Shown here piece after piece: positions 58,818 through 64,000 of a stretch of DNA of 64,000 nt (positions are counted from its first letter, which is position 1; every line of letters starts with the position of its first letter). The translations under genes and the position numbers were made by a program. Location: positions 56,634,397 through 56,698,396 of the forward strand of contig NC_087065.1 in NCBI RefSeq assembly GCF_963678635.1, given 5' to 3'. The notes beneath the pieces are model-generated. The model did no database searches. It saw only the letters and a list, made by a program, of their open reading frames with translations, and was not told where the DNA came from. Source of the stretch: Symsagittifera roscoffensis (Eukaryota; Xenacoelomorpha; Acoela; Convolutidae).

Positions 58818-59436
58818 CAGAGAGATTTGAATTTAACTTAGAAATTAGTTGAACTCTCCCGAGTACTTCAGCAGCCGCAGTAAACCAGTATACCCTAGAT
58901 CTATTGAGCCTAGCAGAGACTAGTTAAACAACCTGAGACTAGATAGTATAAGAGTAAGATTAGGATCGGTATTAGACTAAGAAGTTGCACGAATCTATCC
59001 GGCCGAAAATAAGATAGCGTGACGAGCAGACGGTGTACCCTATCCGAAATTACTCTATGAGTTATACCCATCGGTCCTAACTCATCTGGTGCGACCATAA
59101 GTCTCGAACAAGACCTTAATAGCTTAGAATTAACCAATAATAGATTAGAATTTAGACAAAACATTTACAAAATGTTATACGACAATAATTTAATCGAAAT
59201 GTCTCTACGACTCAATAGATCAGAGCCAATATTCCGAACGATAACAGAACTACCCGGAATTGGAAGAAGACCTCGAACCAGAGACGACATACGACAAAGC
59301 AGAAACTTACCATATAGTTATATGATAGTTCGGCAAAAGCCAGAACAAACTTTTGTATTTAGAATACTAATAGCAATGAATTTAGATTTTCATTTGCAAA
59401 CATAAAATTTTGAAGTCAATCTTCAAAATCATTTCA
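58791..59436 (+). repeat. Candidate 5' LTR of the right-edge retrotransposon
   Basis: Starts TGCTGAAATTAC, part of a perfect hairpin, and ends AATCATTTCA before GGCGCTAAAC. TG...CA ends and TGAAAT/ATTTCA near-terminal symmetry fit an LTR. The matching 3' LTR would be beyond the window, so this is a proposal. A 77-codon frame (59172-59405) and an 84-codon - strand frame fall inside it and are not called. Confidence 0.4.
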
Positions 59437-60330
59437 GGCGCTAAACAAAATTATTAATATACAATAACGATTGATAAAAAGATCTCAGATCGTTTTCCTA
59501 AATTCTGCAGTAATATACAAAACATGTTTGAAAAGATTTATTGAAAAATCAAAATAAAAATTAGTAGCATGACAATAAATGGTTAGTAATTATAAATCAT
59601 CCTGTTGTTCCAGCTTCATCACCTAAACATAACAGCATTCATAAGCTCACTAATATCATAAAAATACTAAATCTTTTCTTTACACAAATTTAAAACATTT
59701 TAAACTTAAATTCACTTAATTTTAAAATTAGATCATCAAGGCTTATCCTTGGATCTTAAATCATTTTCTATTTAATTAAATTTAAAACTTGATCATCAAG
59801 GCCTATCCTTGGATCAAAAAGAACAACTTTGTTCTCCCCCACCCACTTAACTAGTGTCTAACGACCTCAAACGTCGATTCACTATCCAACCCTTTCTAAA
59901 AACCCAGGACTAATAGAAATTTTTGAACAAAACTAATCATTCAAATTAGGATAAACAGTGAAGAACTTCGGTTATTCATCCTTCACTTGATCCCCCCTCT
60001 TACCAGACCCAGGATAAATCTTAAACTTAGTAAGTTTAAAATAGTATCTAACGAACTACTCGCGTTCTAATTATACCTGAACCTTGTGGATCGATTTACT
60101 ATTCTCCAACCCTGAACACAATCACTACCCTTAAGTAAGATTAAGTAAGTTAACACCTTAGCTTATACTAGCCACGAGAAAGTATAAAATCATTCTTCGG
60201 AATTGATATACTTTTCTCCCCAACCCTGAACAAATAGACCCAGGTTAGGCTAACAAAAAATCGTAAGGACTAACAGTTTAAGCAAATAGAAATCATTTAA
60301 CAACCTTTTGCATCCGTCATCCTAAACCTT
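59437..60330 (+). other. Long repeat-containing leader before gag
   Basis: About 900 bp without ORFs. Contains GATCATCAAGGCYTATCCTT twice 60 bp apart (59731, 59791), each able to fold via CAAGG/CCTTG, and recurring short motifs CCAACCCTGAACA (60107, about 60220) and ACCCAGG (about 59904, 60008, 60240). Suggests a structured genomic-RNA leader with possible packaging or translation roles. Confidence 0.5.
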
Positions 60331-60798
60331 ATGTCATTTAAAAACCTAGGAAATAAACAAACAATCGTTTTACACAATTGTGAAATAGATAATAAAAAAT
60401 ACGACCTTGTAATCACACCTCATACACAAACAGTTGGATACATTAGAACAAAACGACAAACATTAAAGAGAAAAATAATAACTAAACAAAGACAAATAAC
60501 ACGAAAAAGGTTTTCAAAAAATCGAAACGCAATTTCAGAATCAGAAACCAACAGTTTAGACGAACTTTATAAACTAAAAGAATCATTAGATAAAAATTGC
60601 CCAATTCACGATCAATTATATTTCTCTGACTCAGAAACAACTTCAAATTCATCAAAAAGAGGAAAAAGAAGAATAAAAAAGCAGTATAAACATAAACCAG
60701 TACATTTATACAATTGGAATCAACCAATTAGACACATTGATAATTACATATTAACAGTCATCGAACGAAAAAATGAGCTCAACGCACACCCCAGGTGA
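60331..60798 (+). CDS. Retrotransposon ORF1, basic protein of unknown function
   Basis: 155 codons, very Lys/Arg-rich (QTLKRKIITKQRQITRKRF; SKRGKRRIKKQYKHK) with an acidic Ser patch (FSDSETTSNSS). It starts just after the leader at TTATGTCA and is intact. It overlaps the start of the next frame by 26 bases, and that frame is +1 relative to it. Probable nucleic-acid-binding N-terminal gag product or accessory protein; no domain recognised. Confidence 0.7.
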   Translation: MSFKNLGNKQTIVLHNCEIDNKKYDLVITPHTQTVGYIRTKRQTLKRKIITKQRQITRKRFSKNRNAISESETNSLDELYKLKESLDKNCPIHDQLYFSDSETTSNSSKRGKRRIKKQYKHKPVHLYNWNQPIRHIDNYILTVIERKNELNAHPR

Positions 60799-62431
60799 AG
60801 AAAGTCCAGATGATGATGATATCTTCCACTTTATCGTAGATGCAACCACTGATAGAGGACAGCATATATTTTGCAAAAATTTACTCTTAAATTTGTTTGA
60901 ACCCGGAATCAGTCCATGTAAAACAGAGTTCCCAGATGTAAAAATCAAAAGACAAATTATCGATCACTATCTAAAAGATATATGTAACCTAACACAACAA
61001 TACGGAATCTACTCCACAGAATTCAGCTCACCAAACCAGAATCATAGTAAATATATAATTCAAACAGACGATCTTGATTTAGAATTCTCAAAAGTATTCT
61101 CAGAATATATAAAAAGCATCCAATATCATAACTCACAAAGAGCAAACTCCATATTCACCAATGAAGTTTTTGCGATAATATATAGTTATATCTCGATATT
61201 AGAAAACGAAATCCAGATACCAAATGTCTCACCGACAGAAACATCTAAACATATAAGAGTACGACATGAAATCACACTACTCTCTAGTTTTCTAAATATA
61301 ATTAAAGAAAATTTCACGAAAGATGAAGTTTCACAACATACAAAACACGACTTACAAAAAATCTTGGCATGGTTCATAATAGATTATTTCACACATAATA
61401 TTGATTTAATTTCACAAGCAAGAAAAAATTTTAGACCCCAAAACTCAAACGATGATACTGCCATCACAGAACAATCAGACTATGTTTGGGACCCCGAATG
61501 GTCTCATCCCGCATCCATAAACTTCCCACAATCAATCTCAAGTCAAGCAATAAGTACGATATCTTATGTAAGAGATTATGTACGAGTAATACCATTAACC
61601 ATTGATGCAACACCAATAAACTATAATACATTTTTACCCGATATGCAAAATAATAGTTTAAACTCTACAGTCATACACAATGAGAACCTCAATGGAACTA
61701 GGAACCTTACTCAACAAGATATCCAGACACCATCACACTTCATAAATGAAGAAATCGTACACACAACAACTACACAACAAAGTATTTCACCAATACGTCC
61801 AAACTTAACAACACCAAGAAATACAAATCCTTCACAAACACAGGTAACATTACAATCAACCGTTAAACCTTCGGTTGCCCCAAAATATTCACACATGGAT
61901 TACCAAACATACAGACCCATGACAATACCGCCAAAAACACGCAAAACGTTCACTAGAAACAACTTTGCAGACCATAATTATAATTACACACATCCATCAA
62001 AAACAAATTATCAACCACGAAAAAATTTTAGTAATTATACAAGATCTCGAAACTGGGATAACCCAATGGCACCACCTAATTCAGTAAATTTCCAAACAAA
62101 TTTACATCCTCCACAGGATCGTAGTGAAAACTATCCATTTTTTCAACAAAATAAAAATAAAAAACAAACATCTTATCAAATGGATTACTTATCCTCAGAT
62201 GATGATTTCTTACAACCAGATATATTTACACCCTATAATCAAAAATATCGTGGACAAGGAATACAGAAACCAAATACATATAATAGAATTTTTTCTCCAC
62301 AACCAATAGATACACAAAACCAACAACCAATTCAACAACAAAGCCCAATTAATACACAATCTTTTCAACCAATTCAGCAACAAAACCCAATGATTGCAAA
62401 CTCGTACCAACCAGCACAAATGCAAAAATGA
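60773..62431 (+). CDS. Retrotransposon ORF2, gag N-terminal protein
   Basis: 552 intact codons. The first 240 residues are helical (DRGQHIFCKNLLLNLFEPGI; RVRHEITLLSSFLNIIKENF; LQKILAWFIIDYFTHNIDLI) and could form a matrix-like domain. Residues from about 330 are Asn/Gln/Pro/Thr-rich, low-complexity, ending in repeated IQQQSP/IQQQNP. The stop TGA lies right after an A5 run, and homologous coding clearly continues in the +1 frame. No membrane segment. The domain assignment is inference from position before capsid and knuckle. Confidence 0.75.
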   Translation: MSSTHTPGEESPDDDDIFHFIVDATTDRGQHIFCKNLLLNLFEPGISPCKTEFPDVKIKRQIIDHYLKDICNLTQQYGIYSTEFSSPNQNHSKYIIQTDDLDLEFSKVFSEYIKSIQYHNSQRANSIFTNEVFAIIYSYISILENEIQIPNVSPTETSKHIRVRHEITLLSSFLNIIKENFTKDEVSQHTKHDLQKILAWFIIDYFTHNIDLISQARKNFRPQNSNDDTAITEQSDYVWDPEWSHPASINFPQSISSQAISTISYVRDYVRVIPLTIDATPINYNTFLPDMQNNSLNSTVIHNENLNGTRNLTQQDIQTPSHFINEEIVHTTTTQQSISPIRPNLTTPRNTNPSQTQVTLQSTVKPSVAPKYSHMDYQTYRPMTIPPKTRKTFTRNNFADHNYNYTHPSKTNYQPRKNFSNYTRSRNWDNPMAPPNSVNFQTNLHPPQDRSENYPFFQQNKNKKQTSYQMDYLSSDDDFLQPDIFTPYNQKYRGQGIQKPNTYNRIFSPQPIDTQNQQPIQQQSPINTQSFQPIQQQNPMIANSYQPAQMQK

Positions 62432-64000
62432 AATACCACTCCCATATTATCTTCAACAACACGAAATAACAAGAAATCAACTTTCAAATTTTTCTCAAAT
62501 GCCAAATGCAGCAGAATCATTACAAATGACGATGAATCCATACCTTATGGGTGGATCATCAATAACATCAAATAAACCTTTAATGGTATTCACAGGAACA
62601 GACCCTGAATATTCTGTAGAAGACTATTTAAATGCAGTCACAGCAAATTTGATTTTAAATATAGGACCTGAACCAATTAATACGCCACTACATCAAAACT
62701 GGATACATCGACGCACAGCGTTAATACAAACAACTCTAGATGGCGCAGCCCAAAAATGGTTTTCAGTATTGCCTATAGAAATAAAATCAAATTGGAAAAG
62801 GTTTACACAAGAATTTTCAAAAATGTTTGACTCCGAAAGAAACAAACAACAACAAAGAGTTTTATGTAATGAAATTCGCAGATTACCAAACGAAACCATC
62901 AAGCAATTAGCAGTACGAATCGAAACACTAGTTCGAAAAGCATATTCATTAAATACACATGACTATAAAAACACAAAGATGACAGAAATCTTAATGATGA
63001 CCTTAACACCACAATTAAGGAAAATAGCAATAAAAAAGAGAGCATCCCATCCTTCGTCAATTCGAGAACCCGATTTAGATTTTAGAAAACTAGTAGACAA
63101 ACTAGAACAAGCAGAAATCACAATGAAACTCGAAGAAACAGAAAATCTGAAATTACAATACGTTAACAGAATTGAAACAGCTTCCACAAATATAAACAAT
63201 ATACAGGAATCAGATACAGACCTCGTTGAAAAAATCACTGAAATACTCAATATTTACGAAAAACACCCAAACTTTAAAGGCAAACCATCTTTCAAAAAAT
63301 GGTGTAATTATTGCCGACGATACGGACATAGTATTTCTGAATGTAGACAAAAACAGCAAGACAATCAAAATAAACCTCAAAAATATAAAGAACCAAATAA
63401 ATCATTCTACCAATACATGAAAAAAGATCAAAATCTACCGAACAAAACAGTCTACAGCAACAACAGTTCAGGAAAACCACTCCCGAACAATACAAATTAT
63501 ACAAGAAATCAATCACCATATAACTCAAGTTATAGAGGAAGATCACCAGAACGAAGAAACACGCAAAATTCATCACAAAATCACTACAATAGACCAAATA
63601 GTCGAAATAACTATTCCAGATCAAATTCAAATACACAACGATTTGTTTCTAGATCTAATTCCCAATCCAGAAATAATTACTACCCAAACAATCAATCACG
63701 AAATTCATCATACAATAGGAATAGAAACTACTCCAATAATCGGAATAGAAGTTATTCAAACAACCGAAACCAGAATTACCCGAACAATCAATCAAGGAAT
63801 AATTCATATAATAGATCGAACTATAACAGACCAAACAATAATTACCAAAATAGATCGCGAAATAATTCACAAAATCGACACTCAAGTTATAATAATCGTT
63901 ATAGAAATTATTCCCAATCACCACACCGGAATAATAATAACTATAATAATTCTAATAATCGCCACAGAAGTAGTACACCTAAACATCAAAGACATATTAA
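62427..64000 (+). CDS. Retrotransposon ORF3, gag capsid and nucleocapsid (open at window end)
   Basis: At least 524 codons with no stop to the last base. First in-frame ATG is at 62499. Capsid-like part: MVFTGTDPEYSVEDYLNAVT, GAAQKWFSVLPIEIKSNWKR, FTQEFSKMFDSERNKQQQRV, the latter typical of Ty3/gypsy gag. Zinc knuckle CNYCRRYGHSISEC at 63303-63344 is a perfect C-x2-C-x4-H-x4-C. The last 200 residues are an Arg/Ser/Asn/Tyr low-complexity tail (NYYPNNQSRNSSYNRNRNYS). The protease and RT would lie to the right. The frame starts by a +1 shift from ORF2. Confidence 0.88.

Noticed and set aside
59172-59405. 77-codon ORF in the putative LTR
   Set aside because: Although basic and plausible, it lies wholly inside the candidate LTR with no recognisable motif.
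61711-61896. Cys/Val-rich - strand ORF in the gag region
   Set aside because: Antisense shadow of the intact ORF2.

Overview
The window looks like a repeat-dominated, AT-rich stretch of an animal genome, most likely an invertebrate. The evidence is a canonical eukaryotic eEF2 first exon ending at a GT splice donor, several metazoan-type retrotransposons (a copia element whose primer-binding site begins GGTTATGGGC, as in Drosophila copia; two or three LINE lineages; Ty3/gypsy elements), and long degenerate satellite DNA. A 200-N run marks an assembly gap. I cannot assign a phylum. The only confident cellular gene is the eEF2 exon; nearly everything else is mobile or repetitive DNA.

Layout. 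1-2030: 5'-truncated non-LTR retrotransposon on the + strand (RT FADD motif and C-terminal Cys/His fingers still open), bracketed by about 225-bp direct repeats plus an inverted arm. 2333-2738: eEF2 exon 1 on the - strand. 4142-11480: two divergent copies of an LTR-like repeat that starts TGTAACATTCGC; the second is split by a 3.6-kb LINE (6510-10156) with a 10-bp target duplication. 11609-24135: a decayed - strand Ty3/gypsy element (gag, protease, RT, RNase H, integrase) followed by about 4.5 kb of further coding-like sequence that I do not recognise. 24950-25510: a 25-bp minisatellite. 27220-32672: a third copy of the LTR-like repeat fused to a decayed Ty1/copia element.

33520-40900: a second copy of the 6.5-10.2 kb LINE, remnants of another RT-bearing LINE, and three tandem copies of a chimeric 1101-bp unit built from pieces of both. 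42480-54690: a highly diverged satellite of roughly 84-bp units, with one orientation switch and three embedded long-palindrome elements. 55.0-56.6 kb: a C22 tract, a possible signal-peptide exon, and a Ty3/gypsy relic with a tRNA-Ser-like primer-binding site. 58791-64000: the 5' part of a much better preserved LTR retrotransposon, with a possible LTR that starts with a 13-bp hairpin, a long structured leader, and three successive reading frames, the last containing capsid-like and CCHC nucleocapsid regions and running off the window.

The elements record a layered history: LTR repeat, then LINE insertion with the matching unoccupied sequence still present at 27.6 kb; LINE fragments, then chimeric tandem amplification; palindromic elements inside a satellite. 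The youngest element appears to be the one at the right edge. The most unusual items are the extra coding region behind the gypsy integrase, the chimeric 1.1-kb amplicon, the palindromic elements in the satellite, and the three-frame gag region.
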